DNA of 64,000 nt, from the NCBI GenBank assembly GCA_001874325.1, contig MPCW01000006.1, forward strand, positions 1 to 64,000. Direction: 5' to 3'. Position numbers and translations under genes: made by a program. The first letter of the stretch is position 1. Each line of letters opens with the position of its first letter. The notes below the pieces were generated by a model. It had not been told where the DNA came from, searched no databases, and saw only the letters and a program-made list of their open reading frames with translations. This document shows, in pieces, positions 17,763-26,623 of this stretch. The stretch is from Flavobacterium sp. MedPE-SWcel. GTDB lineage: Bacteria > Bacteroidota > Bacteroidia > Flavobacteriales > Flavobacteriaceae.

Positions 17763-18959
17763 ATGATTAACCCTTCTACAGGTGGATGGATCGATAAATT
17801 CTTTTCTAAGCTTGAAAATAAGCTACCCACAAATATAGATACTCATACATTCTATAAACTTGTAAGAGATACAGGTTTTGTATATGGATATGTTTCGGGT
17901 GTAAGACATATAAACGAAATTGATAGCGAAGGATGGACTTCGGAAGAAACTACCAAGGCTGCATTATTAAAAACTTTATATGAACTTTATAGAAGATATA
18001 GTGGTCAAGAAGATTCTACTCTTTTTATAAAAAAAGTAGTTTCTTTTTATGAACAAATGACTCCTGAAGGATATGGGTTTTTAAAAAGAGTACTACCCAA
18101 ATCTCCTCCTAGTAGAGAATTAGAAGGTATAATAGACCAAAGAGTTAGAACTAATGATAATATCATTAATCGAAACTTTTCTCATATACTTACTAATGCT
18201 TTACTCTTCCTAGATATACTTGCTTTTAGACAATACCTTAACGATGATAAAATACCTGATAACTATCTAAAAAAATTAGAAGAGACAGTGGTTAGCATTG
18301 TATCATTAGCCTTAAAAACTAAAAGCGAAAAAACTATTTATGACGATTTATTAATAAAACTATTTGAAGCATCAGTAAGATATACTAACCCTAAAAGGAT
18401 TGACCCTGATAACCTTGAAAAAATGGAGCTTGATTATTTCAAATCTGAATTAGAGAGATCTTACTTATTAGATATAGCAGGAATGGCTATATGGAGTGAT
18501 GAAGATATTGATAGAGAGGAAATCAAGTTTCTATATAAACTTGCAGAAGAATTACATATAAAGCATGAATTTGTAGTAGAAAGTATTTCAAATTTTGATG
18601 TATTCATAAAAGCTAATAAAAATAATATTCCATACTTTAAGTACTCTAACCCTGTAAAACACTTTTATGATCACGCTTCACAAAATGTAATGAAGCTTAT
18701 AAAAAGAAATAAAAGTAGGTTTTCGAAAGAATTAGCTAATAATAGAGAATTAGCTATGTTAATAACTGAATCTACTCATAGAAATTTAGATAGTGTTGAA
18801 AAGAAAAAGGTAAAAAAGCAACTATTAGCGGTATGTAAAACAGTACCATCACTTACTATATTTCTTCTACCAGGAGGTAGTTTACTCCTCCCCTTATTAA
18901 TTAAGTTTATACCACAACTTCTACCGTCAACATTTAATGAAAACCTAGATAATGAATAA
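17763..18959 (+). CDS. LETM1-like domain protein
   Basis: 398 aa with no signal peptide. The first 320 residues are mostly helical and charged and not recognised. The C-terminus (about 330-395) reads KKVKKQLLAVCKTVPSL, then FLLPGGSLLLPLLIKF and PQLLPSTF, the pattern of the LETM1 domain known from mitochondrial inner-membrane proteins, where the same proline-rich helix ends in LPSTF. Flavobacterial homologues are usually called LETM1-related or biofilm-associated, but their activity is unproven. It has its own promoter box and a bidirectional terminator, so it is probably monocistronic. One hydrophobic segment near the end could insert in the inner membrane. Confidence 0.75.
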   Translation: MINPSTGGWIDKFFSKLENKLPTNIDTHTFYKLVRDTGFVYGYVSGVRHINEIDSEGWTSEETTKAALLKTLYELYRRYSGQEDSTLFIKKVVSFYEQMTPEGYGFLKRVLPKSPPSRELEGIIDQRVRTNDNIINRNFSHILTNALLFLDILAFRQYLNDDKIPDNYLKKLEETVVSIVSLALKTKSEKTIYDDLLIKLFEASVRYTNPKRIDPDNLEKMELDYFKSELERSYLLDIAGMAIWSDEDIDREEIKFLYKLAEELHIKHEFVVESISNFDVFIKANKNNIPYFKYSNPVKHFYDHASQNVMKLIKRNKSRFSKELANNRELAMLITESTHRNLDSVEKKKVKKQLLAVCKTVPSLTIFLLPGGSLLLPLLIKFIPQLLPSTFNENLDNE

Positions 18960-18960
18960 T

Positions 18961-18995
18961 AAAAAAAGGCTCATACTAAGTATGAGCCTTTTTTT
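18961..18995. terminator. Bidirectional terminator
   Basis: A 16-bp stem (18961-18976 with 18980-18995), with A-run and T-run flanks, serves the convergent LETM1-like and carbonic anhydrase genes. Confidence 0.85.
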
Positions 18996-19015
18996 ATTCG
19001 TTAAACCTCTCTTTA

Positions 19016-19654
19016 TTAGAAATGTAATCTATCTACTTTATCAAGGTCATTATTATCGTTAAAGTTAACTTCTAAATCTTTTACAATACCATCACCTAAA
19101 CCATAAACCCAACCATGTAAATAAAGCTCTTGACCACCTTTCCATGCTGACTGTACGATAGAGGTCTTAGCTAAATCGAATACTTGTTCTTTTACGTTTA
19201 TCTCTACAAAGGCATCAAATCTTTTATCTTCATCTACTATAGAATCAAGGTATGTTCTATGATGTCTATAAACGTCTTTTATATGTCTTATCCAGTTATC
19301 TATTATACCTATAGATTGATTACCCATTGCACCTTTAACACCTCCACAACCGTAATGTCCACAAACAATAACATGCTTTACTTTAAGTACATTAACAGCA
19401 TAATCTAGTACACTAAGCATATTCATATCTGAATGTACTACCATGTTAGCAATATTACGATGTACAAATACCTCTCCTGGTTGTGCGCCAATAATTTCAT
19501 TAGCTGGTACACGACTATCAGAACATCCAATCCATAATAGTGGTGGTTGTTGTCCTTCTGCTAACTTTTTAAAGTATTCAGCATCCTTAGCTAGTTTAGT
19601 TTCTGACCAAACCTTATTATTCTCTATAATTTTTTTATAAAAATCTGTATTCAT
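19016..19654 (-). CDS. can: Beta-class carbonic anhydrase
   Basis: Interconverts CO2 and bicarbonate in the cytoplasm. The zinc ligands and the active-site pair of the beta class are present: C44-x-D46-x-R48 (CSDSRV), H100 and C103 (GHYGCGG). The length (212 aa) is usual and there is no signal peptide. It lies 19 bp downstream of a SulP transporter on the same strand, so the pair probably works in bicarbonate uptake or retention. The symbol can/cynT is assigned by family only. Confidence 0.93.
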   Translation of the reverse strand: MNTDFYKKIIENNKVWSETKLAKDAEYFKKLAEGQQPPLLWIGCSDSRVPANEIIGAQPGEVFVHRNIANMVVHSDMNMLSVLDYAVNVLKVKHVIVCGHYGCGGVKGAMGNQSIGIIDNWIRHIKDVYRHHRTYLDSIVDEDKRFDAFVEINVKEQVFDLAKTSIVQSAWKGGQELYLHGWVYGLGDGIVKDLEVNFNDNNDLDKVDRLHF

Positions 19655-19673
19655 AATTTATATGTTTGATGTT

Positions 19674-21269
19674 TTAGTAAACGTCTTGTTTTTCTTTTCT
19701 ATTCTCTGTTTCCTCATCATTATGAGTAACAAATACATTATTATTTTCTGCGTTCTCTAACTGATAATCTGTTTTAAAACCTAATAATGTTAAATCAATA
19801 TTTTCTTCTCTTGCTTTTATTGTCGCAAACTCTTCAATAAGATCAATCACATCACGGGCTATATATACAGTTTCAGATGCATCAATAATAACTTTAGAAT
19901 TTTCAGGAAGATCATTAAGTGTTGACTTTATAGCTGCTTTATTAAGGAATGAAACCTCTTGTGCAAGGTCTATATGTATAACATCTCCTTCTTCATATTC
20001 TTGTTTTCTAAAGTTGTAAGCTCTTTTAAGGTTACCTCTAAGAATGAATATAATACTTATTATCATACCTAATGCAACACCTTTAAGTAAGTCTGTTAAT
20101 ACTACAGCTAGTAATGTAGCTATAAATGGAACGAACTGATAAAGTCCTTTATTCCAAAAACGAGCTAGTTTTGAAGGGTTTGCTAACTTATAACCTACTA
20201 CTAACAGTACTGCTGCCAATGTAGCTAAAGGAATCATGTTTAATACTACTGGTATAGCTAAAACACAAACAAGCAATAACATACCATGGATAATACTTGA
20301 TGTTTTAGATTCTGCTCCTGCACTAGCATTTGCTGAAGAACGTACTACTACCGATGTCATCGGTAATCCTCCTAGAAGAGAACTTATCATATTACCAATA
20401 CCCTGTGCTTTCAGCTCACGATCAGTATCAGTATAACGTTTATGTCTATCCATTCTATCAGATGCTTCAATACATAATAAAGTTTCTATAGAAGCAACTA
20501 TAGTAATTGTTACTGCTGTTATCCACACTTCTGGATTTTTAAACCCTGAAAAATCTGGAGTAACAACTAAGTTTTTTAATTCTAAAAAAGATTCAGGAAC
20601 AGGAAGTTTTACAAGCTGATCTCCTCCCATAGCTAAATCACTTCCTGATTGTACAAAGATTTGATTTAATACTACTCCACTAATTACAGCAACTAATGCT
20701 CCTGGAACTAATTTAAGATTCTTTAAAAAAGAAATTTTATCCCATAATATCAATATCAATAATGATACAGCAGTAATTATAACGGCTCCTAACTGTACAT
20801 TTATCTTTATACCGTTAAAAATAGCGCTAAAAACATCACCACCTTCAAAACCTATAGCATATGGTATTTCTTTAAGAATTATAATAACCCCAATACCAGC
20901 TAACATACCTTCTATTACATTACTAGGAAAATAATTAGAAATACTACCTGCTCTTACAAAACCTAATACTAATTGGAAAAGCCCTGCAAGAAAAACAGTT
21001 AATAAAAAAAGTTCAAAAGAACCTAGTGTTGATATAGCTGTTAATACAATTGCTGTAAGACCAGCTGCTGGACCAGAAACACTTATATGGGAGTTACTAA
21101 GTGACCCAATTACAATACCCCCTACAATACCCGATATAATACCTGATAATGGTGGTGCTCCAGATGCTAATGCAATACCTAAACATAATGGTAATGCAAC
21201 TAAAAAAACTACAAGACCAGATGGAAAGTCTGCTCTTAAATTGGAAAAAAGTTTAATCTTTTTTGTCAT
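19674..21269 (-). CDS. SulP family anion transporter, probable bicarbonate carrier
   Basis: 531 aa. A hydrophobic N-terminal region of about 10-12 membrane segments starts DFPSGLVVFLVALPLCLGIA and contains SVSGPAAGLTAI, the SulP hallmark. A short C-terminal STAS-like domain follows (about 435-510, VIIDASETVYIARDV). SulP proteins carry sulfate, bicarbonate or other anions. Linkage to carbonic anhydrase 19 bp downstream favours bicarbonate, probably with sodium, but substrate cannot be read from sequence. A small membrane or exported protein gene lies upstream on the same strand. I saw no TAnnTTTG box just before the start. Confidence 0.88.
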   Translation of the reverse strand: MTKKIKLFSNLRADFPSGLVVFLVALPLCLGIALASGAPPLSGIISGIVGGIVIGSLSNSHISVSGPAAGLTAIVLTAISTLGSFELFLLTVFLAGLFQLVLGFVRAGSISNYFPSNVIEGMLAGIGVIIILKEIPYAIGFEGGDVFSAIFNGIKINVQLGAVIITAVSLLILILWDKISFLKNLKLVPGALVAVISGVVLNQIFVQSGSDLAMGGDQLVKLPVPESFLELKNLVVTPDFSGFKNPEVWITAVTITIVASIETLLCIEASDRMDRHKRYTDTDRELKAQGIGNMISSLLGGLPMTSVVVRSSANASAGAESKTSSIIHGMLLLVCVLAIPVVLNMIPLATLAAVLLVVGYKLANPSKLARFWNKGLYQFVPFIATLLAVVLTDLLKGVALGMIISIIFILRGNLKRAYNFRKQEYEEGDVIHIDLAQEVSFLNKAAIKSTLNDLPENSKVIIDASETVYIARDVIDLIEEFATIKAREENIDLTLLGFKTDYQLENAENNNVFVTHNDEETENRKEKQDVY

Positions 21270-21358
21270 GATATAAAAAACATAATATAAAATAATTAAT
21301 CAGCGCTCTTTTAAAACACCTTAAAATAACCCATTTTGAGAATAGGCATAAACTGTAA

Positions 21359-21670
21359 TTATACTATGTTATGTTCAGGAGGAGGAGAAAACACATCTCC
21401 AAATACATTTTTATGTATTTGGAGATTGTTTGGCATCACTTTAGATGATTGTTCTATTATATTTAAAAAGCAAAAAGCAAACTCATTTGGTCCTGCTTTT
21501 ACTTCTTGTAATTCTAATTCTAGCTCTAATTCTTTATCAACTTCTTTTTCCTCTTCGCTAAGGTCATAAGCTATAGATATATCCGAAGAATCATCTAGCA
21601 AACTCACAATAGTTGGAGCTGCTAAAAACGAAAGAAATAGTAATATTAATATACCTATAAAAGCCTTCAT
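21359..21670 (-). CDS. Small exported or membrane-anchored acidic protein
   Basis: 103 aa with a hydrophobic N-terminus (IGILILLFLSFLAAPTIV), then a very acidic stretch (EEEKEVDKELELELEL), then a conserved-looking end with FSPPPEHNIV. It lies 89 bp upstream of the SulP gene on the same strand. I do not recognise a family. The start is the first ATG, which begins the hydrophobic segment directly. It may belong to the SulP-carbonic anhydrase unit. Confidence 0.6.
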   Translation of the reverse strand: MKAFIGILILLFLSFLAAPTIVSLLDDSSDISIAYDLSEEEKEVDKELELELELQEVKAGPNEFAFCFLNIIEQSSKVMPNNLQIHKNVFGDVFSPPPEHNIV

Positions 21671-21740
21671 ACTGGCGAATATAGCAATTATAAATTAATA
21701 TTTTACTACAGTAATGTTAAAGAATAAAGGATTAAATCTT

Positions 21741-22232
21741 TTATTCGCTCCATGCTTTCATCATCCATAAAGTTTTTTCCTGTTCAGTAATAAAGTCACT
21801 CATCATAGAGTTTGTTCCTTCATCATTTATTTCGCCTGATGCATCAAGTATTGCTCTTTCTATTTTTAATAAATCTGATAATGATTTTATTATTAACTGT
21901 ACTGCATCTGTATCTTTAGATATATTCTTACCAACTTCTAACTTATTGTTTGCTAAATAATCTTCAAAAGTATGCAATGGTGTACTACCTAGTGTAAGTA
22001 CTCTCTCTGCAATCATATCTATCTTAATTTGTGAGTCGTCATATAGTTCTTCAAACTTAACATGTAATTCAAAAAATCTTTTCCCTTTAATATTCCAATG
22101 AATACCTCTTAAATTTTGATAATATACCTGAAAATTAGATAGAAGCACATTAAGGTCACCCACTATAGCATCTACTTCTTTTGTAGGAAGTCCTAAAACA
22201 TTAATCTCTGTTGTATTCTGATTGGTTTTCAT
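21741..22232 (-). CDS. dps: Dps family ferritin-like DNA-protection protein
   Basis: 163 aa. Ferroxidase-site residues H45 (RGIHWNIKG), H57, D72 and E76 (DMIAER) show the exact 12/15/4 spacing of the Dps family. These proteins form a 12-subunit shell that oxidises iron with peroxide and protects DNA. The gene is divergent from an oxyR-like gene 119 bp away, which suggests peroxide control. The N-terminus is short, so DNA binding by a lysine-rich tail is not evident. Confidence 0.93.
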   Translation of the reverse strand: MKTNQNTTEINVLGLPTKEVDAIVGDLNVLLSNFQVYYQNLRGIHWNIKGKRFFELHVKFEELYDDSQIKIDMIAERVLTLGSTPLHTFEDYLANNKLEVGKNISKDTDAVQLIIKSLSDLLKIERAILDASGEINDEGTNSMMSDFITEQEKTLWMMKAWSE

Positions 22233-22300
22233 AAATCTTTATTTAAAATTATTACTAAGTGTTTTATAGTATAAATTTATGGAAATATAAATCTGAAAAG

Positions 22301-22315
22301 CGATAACTAATATCG
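22301..22315. promoter_or_regulatory. Possible OxyR/LysR box between dps and oxyR
   Basis: A 5-bp inverted repeat with a 5-bp centre (CGATA-ACTAA-TATCG) lies in the dps/oxyR divergent region, 36 bp before oxyR. It resembles the short dyads bound by LysR-type regulators. Inference from position and symmetry only. Confidence 0.3.
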
Positions 22316-22351
22316 ATTGTTTTTATATTTTTATCACAAAAATTTATCATT

Positions 22352-23299
22352 ATGACCATTACACAATTACAATATGTATTGGCGGTTGCCGAACATAAAA
22401 ACTTCACACTGGCAGCAGAGAAGTCTTTTGTTACTCAACCTACTTTAAGTATGCAGATACAAAAACTTGAAGAGGAACTGGATATACAAATATTTGATCG
22501 AAGTAAAAAACCTATACAACTTACTGATGTAGGAGAAAAAATAGTAGATCAGGCAAAAAATATTGTAAATGAATCTGGCAGAATTAAAGATATTGTAGAT
22601 CAACAAAAAGGATATATAGGTGGTGATTTTAAGGTGGGTATAATACCTACCATAATGCCTACTCTATTACCTATGTTTATGAGTAATTTTGTCAAGAAAT
22701 ACCCTAAAATAAATCTCATCATAGAAGAACATACAACAGAGGAAATTATAAAAATGATAAAGAATGGGCAGCTAGATGCAGCTATAGCAGCTACTCCTCT
22801 TGATGAAGAAACAATAAAAGAGATAGTACTATACTACGAGCCATTTGTTGCTTATGTTCCAGAAAGTATGTCATCATTTGATAAAAAAGAACTTGAAATA
22901 GAAGATTTAAAAACTAATTTAAATAAAGTATTATTACTACAGGACGGGCATTGCTTTAGAAACAACATATTAAACTTATGTAAATCTAAAGGCCTTTTAA
23001 GTGATAATCACTTCCAAATAGAAAGTGGTAGTTTCGAAACACTAGTTAAGCTCGCTAACGAAGGCTTAGGCATGACATTATTACCTTATCTACATACATT
23101 AGACATGAATGAAAAAGGAACTAAAAATTTACGTAATTTTAAAGATCCTAAACCGTCACGTCAAGTAAGTCTTATATATTCCAAGAAAGAATTGAAGCTA
23201 CATATAATAGATGCTCTAAAAAATACTATATCAGGAATAGTAAAAGGTGCTATAGCTTTTCAGGATGTAGAAATCACTAGTCCTTTACATCAAAAATAA
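22352..23299 (+). CDS. oxyR: OxyR-like LysR family peroxide regulator
   Basis: 315 aa. An N-terminal winged helix (about 1-60, QLQYVLAVAEHKNFTLAAE, TQPTLSMQI) is followed by a LysR effector domain. The region GHCFRNNILNLC places C201 and C210 nine residues apart, as with C199 and C208 of OxyR, which form the peroxide-sensing disulfide. It should activate antioxidant genes when oxidised. The divergent dps is the obvious local target. Confidence 0.93.
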   Translation: MTITQLQYVLAVAEHKNFTLAAEKSFVTQPTLSMQIQKLEEELDIQIFDRSKKPIQLTDVGEKIVDQAKNIVNESGRIKDIVDQQKGYIGGDFKVGIIPTIMPTLLPMFMSNFVKKYPKINLIIEEHTTEEIIKMIKNGQLDAAIAATPLDEETIKEIVLYYEPFVAYVPESMSSFDKKELEIEDLKTNLNKVLLLQDGHCFRNNILNLCKSKGLLSDNHFQIESGSFETLVKLANEGLGMTLLPYLHTLDMNEKGTKNLRNFKDPKPSRQVSLIYSKKELKLHIIDALKNTISGIVKGAIAFQDVEITSPLHQK

Positions 23300-23320
23300 T
23301 CTACTTTAAATTCCTTCACA

Positions 23321-23355
23321 AAAAAAGAGGAGCCTATATAGGCTCCTCTTTTTTT
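23321..23355. terminator. Bidirectional terminator
   Basis: A 16-bp near-perfect stem (gaggagccta paired with taggctcctc, plus A/T flanks) lies between convergent oxyR and the 65-aa gene. Confidence 0.85.
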
Positions 23356-23552
23356 TATTGTTCAACATAAGCCAAACAGGCTCTTAATTCTGGTTTTTCA
23401 GTAGTAAAAGTTTTAAGCCAATCTACCAATTGCTCCATTTCATATGGCAAAAGTGATTTAACAGCCTTTTCTACTTCTTTACGAAACAATACTGGATCAA
23501 AACTTACATTTACCAGTATTTGCTTTGTATAACTAAACATAGTTCTAGTCAT
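23355..23552 (-). CDS. Small conserved-looking protein, function unknown
   Basis: 65 aa, probably cytosolic. The first Met or M5 (23540, MFSYTKQILVNVSFDP) may be the true start. Amphipathic helices are likely (FRKEVEKAVKSLLPYEMEQLVDWLKTF). It is a separate unit with a terminator at its 3' end and fits the style of small conserved flavobacterial proteins. I do not assign a function. Confidence 0.65.
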   Translation of the reverse strand: MTRTMFSYTKQILVNVSFDPVLFRKEVEKAVKSLLPYEMEQLVDWLKTFTTEKPELRACLAYVEQ

Positions 23553-23690
23553 AATTCTTTTACAAATTATATTATTGATTAATTGGAATAAGATCGTATG
23601 TAAATATACTAATAAATCCGATATGATAACGCATCATTATCTACCTTTTATTATACAACACATTAAATTTAATATTTTTTTAACAATTAA

Positions 23691-24353
23691 CTACTCTTTA
23701 AAAGCTCTTAACATTTCTCGCTTACCAGGAGGTCCAGGCAGTTTCTCTGTAGTAAACCCAGCCTCTTGCATTGCTTTTTTAATAACACTACGACAAGCGT
23801 AAGTTACTAGCACTCCACCACTTTTAAGTGCTTTAAACATTTTAGCAAATATCTCTACACTCCACAATTCTGGTTGTGCATGGTAGCCAAAAGCATCAAA
23901 ATAAATCAAATCATAACATTCTATATCTTCAATATCTTCAAAACGTTTTTGTTGCTTTAATAATGTAAACTTCTCATTAATATAAAACTCTTGCTCCCAT
24001 TTAGCATCATGTATTTGATTAAAAATGATAGTTTCGTTTTCAGCATTAAGTTCTTTTACATAATTAAGCTGTACTACTTCATCTTTGGCTACTGGATATG
24101 CCTCTACCCCTGTATAGTGTATTAATTGATTTCTTTTTTGAGATTCTAAATAGGTTATAAAAGTATTTAACCCTGTGCCAAAACCTATCTCTAAAATAGA
24201 AATAGGCTGGTCTTTTGTTAAAGCCAGCCCATTTAATATAAATACATGATATGCTTCTTGTATAGCACCAAATTTAGAGTGATAAGTTTCCTTCATTTCT
24301 GGAAGGTATATAGTAACCGAACCATCTGAAGTTGTAATAATTTCTCTTTTCAC
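23691..24353 (-). CDS. mnmD: tRNA mnm5s2U34 methyltransferase MnmD
   Basis: 220 aa. This is the stand-alone form of the methyltransferase half of MnmC, which uses S-adenosylmethionine to finish the mnm5s2U wobble base of some tRNAs. A SAM-binding EIGFGTGLN is at 55-63, and the YFDAFGYHAQPELW motif near the active site is clear. The GTG start overlaps the stop of the upstream lipoprotein gene by one base; the family's usual MKRE-like beginning supports this start over later ATGs. mnmA, which adds the 2-thio group to the same base, is also in the window (36497). Confidence 0.9.
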   Translation of the reverse strand: MKREIITTSDGSVTIYLPEMKETYHSKFGAIQEAYHVFILNGLALTKDQPISILEIGFGTGLNTFITYLESQKRNQLIHYTGVEAYPVAKDEVVQLNYVKELNAENETIIFNQIHDAKWEQEFYINEKFTLLKQQKRFEDIEDIECYDLIYFDAFGYHAQPELWSVEIFAKMFKALKSGGVLVTYACRSVIKKAMQEAGFTTEKLPGPPGKREMLRAFKE

Positions 24354-24823
24354 TATTTAATGTACAATTTTTTAATTCTTGGTATAGGTCCTCCACATTT
24401 TTGCTCATGACATCTAACACATGCAGAAACTACATCATTAAAATGTTTTTTAGCATTTAAAGAATCATTATAAATCAATTTCTGAGCCTCCAAAAACTTT
24501 GCTGCTTGATCCTTAAAAAACTCATCATTATCAGTTTCATCTGTCATTACTGATGAATGAATTTCTAAAAAATATTTAGGAAAATCACCTATAGTATCTC
24601 CATTTATTATACGCTGTTTCAAATGTTCATTATCTGCATACATTTGCTCCATTAGTGATGCCATTTCAGACATCTCGTACATTTCAAAATCTTTTTCCGC
24701 AATTATAGTATCAGTTTTAGTCGTAACAACTTCATCATCTACAACAGATGATTCTTTTTTATTTTCACAACTCAATACTATAAATACAGTTGATAATAGT
24801 GTTATAAATAAGATTCTATTCAT
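24353..24823 (-). CDS. Lipoprotein with a CxxCH haem-binding motif
   Basis: 156 aa. A lipobox puts the lipidated cysteine at C19 (VLSC). A single CVRCH (C135, C138, H139) near the C-terminus is the covalent haem c motif, followed by another cysteine and GGPIPRIKKLYI. The body is helical. Probably a periplasm-facing monohaem or haem-like c-type protein; a methionine axial ligand is not obvious. Both ends overlap neighbours (TAATG upstream, TAG/GTG downstream), so it is tightly co-translated with the DUF4920 lipoprotein and MnmD. Confidence 0.75.
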   Translation of the reverse strand: MNRILFITLLSTVFIVLSCENKKESSVVDDEVVTTKTDTIIAEKDFEMYEMSEMASLMEQMYADNEHLKQRIINGDTIGDFPKYFLEIHSSVMTDETDNDEFFKDQAAKFLEAQKLIYNDSLNAKKHFNDVVSACVRCHEQKCGGPIPRIKKLYIK

Positions 24824-25356
24824 TATTTTGTAATTAAAACTCCATCAGCTTCAAAACCATAAGTAACTTTAGGGTCTACTATTTTATCTATCTCTTCTTG
24901 CGACTTCCCTTCATCTTTAGCATAATGTTTTAGGTCAGCTACAGACACTTCACTTACAAATGCTTTTCCATGTACAATTGCTTCTTGATCACCTGCGTTT
25001 AGTGGTACAAAGAAAGCATAGTCTTTAAACTTAACAAAAGATTCTTCTCCCTCTGCAAGCTCCATAGACATCCAACATCCTTTCTTTTGGCATACTTCAT
25101 TAATTTTAGACCTAAATTTAACGCTCACAGTATCTCCTATCTTTAGGCTTTTATACTTATCAAACATTTCATTTTTATCGATCGCTGCTTCAGCAATTAT
25201 TTCATTACCAAAAGTCGCATACGCTTCTGCTAAATCAATATTATCTGTTTCTTCAGTTTCTATAGCTACATTATCCGCTTCTCCTTTAGTTTCCTTATTT
25301 TTCTGGCAACCAATCATCAACATAACTGATGCTGCAAGTAATAATGTTTTTTTCAT
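24823..25356 (-). CDS. DUF4920 family lipoprotein
   Basis: 177 aa from the ATG at 25356. The longer frame from a TTG at 25386 is rejected because that codon lies in a TAnnTTTG box. The leader ends LMIGC with C17 as the likely lipid site. The conserved core CQKKGCWMSM and FKDYAFFVPL matches DUF4920, a periplasmic OB-like family with a cysteine pair that could bind metal. It is the first gene of the lipoprotein-lipoprotein-mnmD unit and divergent from ilvE. Biochemical role unknown. Confidence 0.85.
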   Translation of the reverse strand: MKKTLLLAASVMLMIGCQKNKETKGEADNVAIETEETDNIDLAEAYATFGNEIIAEAAIDKNEMFDKYKSLKIGDTVSVKFRSKINEVCQKKGCWMSMELAEGEESFVKFKDYAFFVPLNAGDQEAIVHGKAFVSEVSVADLKHYAKDEGKSQEEIDKIVDPKVTYGFEADGVLITK

Positions 25357-25383
25357 CTCTAATAAAGTTTTTATTTCGTTTGA

Positions 25384-25391
25384 CAAATTTA
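25384..25391 (-). promoter_or_regulatory. -7 box for the DUF4920-mnmD unit
   Basis: On the minus strand this reads TAAATTTG, a full TAnnTTTG match 27 bp before the ATG at 25356. Confidence 0.5.
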
Positions 25392-25498
25392 TACAAAAAC
25401 TACAAATATCGCGCCCTTATAACAGCTATAATAAATTTTTAGTTAAAGTACTTAATCTAAAATACTAATCAAATATCACACTAAGACAGTTTTTTGTT

Positions 25499-25506
25499 TA
25501 AATTTG
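25499..25506 (+). promoter_or_regulatory. -7 box for ilvE
   Basis: TAAATTTG matches TAnnTTTG. It lies 45 bp before the ATG at 25552 and contains the TTG that would otherwise be read as an earlier start. Confidence 0.55.
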
Positions 25507-25551
25507 CGCGCAACTCAACACATTACACTTATTATCAAACTAAACCTAGCA

Positions 25552-26616
25552 ATGAGTACTTCAATAAATAATATAACAATCCGAAAAGCTGAAACTACAA
25601 AAATCGATTCTGTAGACTTTGAAAACCTTGCTTTCGGAAATATTTTTACCGATCACATGCTTGTTTGTGATTACAAAAATGGAGCATGGGGAAACCCAGT
25701 AATACAACCTTATGCCCCTTTTCTTTTAGATCCTTCGGCTAAAGTATTTCACTATGGGCAAGCCATTTTTGAAGGAATGAAAGCTTATAAGGATACAGAT
25801 GATGACATATGGCTTTTTAGACCAGATCAAAACTTCGAAAGATTTAATAAGTCAGCAGTAAGGCTAGCTATGCCTGAAGTGCCTGAAACAGTATTTATAG
25901 ATGGCTTAAAACAACTTATTGCTACTGATAAAGAATGGGTAAAAAACGGAACCGATAGTTCATTATACATACGTCCGTTTATGATTGCTACAGAGGCAGG
26001 GGTTACAGCATCTCCAGCACAGTCTTATCGTTTTATGATTATTCTTTCTCCCGCAAAATCATATTATTCTGGTGAGGTTAAAGTAACTATAGCTGAACAT
26101 TATAGTAGAGCCGCTAATGGTGGTATTGGTGCAGCAAAAGCAGCTGGTAATTATTCAGGTCAATTTTACCCTACCAAATTAGCAAACGAGAAAGGGTTTC
26201 AACAAATTATCTGGACAGATGACACTACACATACCACGCTTGAAGAAGCTGGCACTATGAATGTTTTCTTTAGAATAAATGACACACTATATACTGCTCC
26301 TACTAGTGAAAGGATATTGGACGGTATCACTAGAAAAAGCCTTATTGATCTTGCTAAAAGAGAAAATATTAATATAGAGGTTCGACCTGTATTAGTAAAT
26401 GAATTATTAGAAGCTGCAAACAATGGTACTCTTAAAGAGATATTTGGTGCAGGTACTGCAGCCGTAGTAAGCCCAATATCTGGTTTTAATTACAGAGACA
26501 ATTATTATGAATTACCTAAACAGGAAAATTCAATAGCATCTCAATTAAAACAAAAACTTAACGCCATACAATATAAACTGGCTGAAGATACTTTTAACTG
26601 GACTGTTAAAATATAA
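25552..26616 (+). CDS. ilvE: Branched-chain amino acid aminotransferase
   Basis: 354 aa, fold-type IV PLP enzyme that transfers amino groups between leucine, isoleucine or valine and 2-oxoglutarate. The PLP lysine is K196 in GAAKAAGNYSGQ, and the later EEAGTMNVFF and GAGTAAVVSP loops fit the family. The start is the ATG at 25552; the frame extends to a TTG at 25504, which overlaps the promoter box. It is divergent from the DUF4920 unit and ends at a hairpin shared with the convergent MazG-like gene. Confidence 0.95.
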   Translation: MSTSINNITIRKAETTKIDSVDFENLAFGNIFTDHMLVCDYKNGAWGNPVIQPYAPFLLDPSAKVFHYGQAIFEGMKAYKDTDDDIWLFRPDQNFERFNKSAVRLAMPEVPETVFIDGLKQLIATDKEWVKNGTDSSLYIRPFMIATEAGVTASPAQSYRFMIILSPAKSYYSGEVKVTIAEHYSRAANGGIGAAKAAGNYSGQFYPTKLANEKGFQQIIWTDDTTHTTLEEAGTMNVFFRINDTLYTAPTSERILDGITRKSLIDLAKRENINIEVRPVLVNELLEAANNGTLKEIFGAGTAAVVSPISGFNYRDNYYELPKQENSIASQLKQKLNAIQYKLAEDTFNWTVKI

Positions 26617-26623
26617 CTTATCA

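Noticed and set aside
23575..23802. 75-aa plus-strand frame over the mnmD 3' end
   Set aside because: Overlaps mnmD on the opposite strand; no promoter or conserved pattern.
25504..25551. Earlier TTG start for ilvE
   Set aside because: The TTG is part of the TAAATTTG box; the ATG at 25552 gives the normal length.
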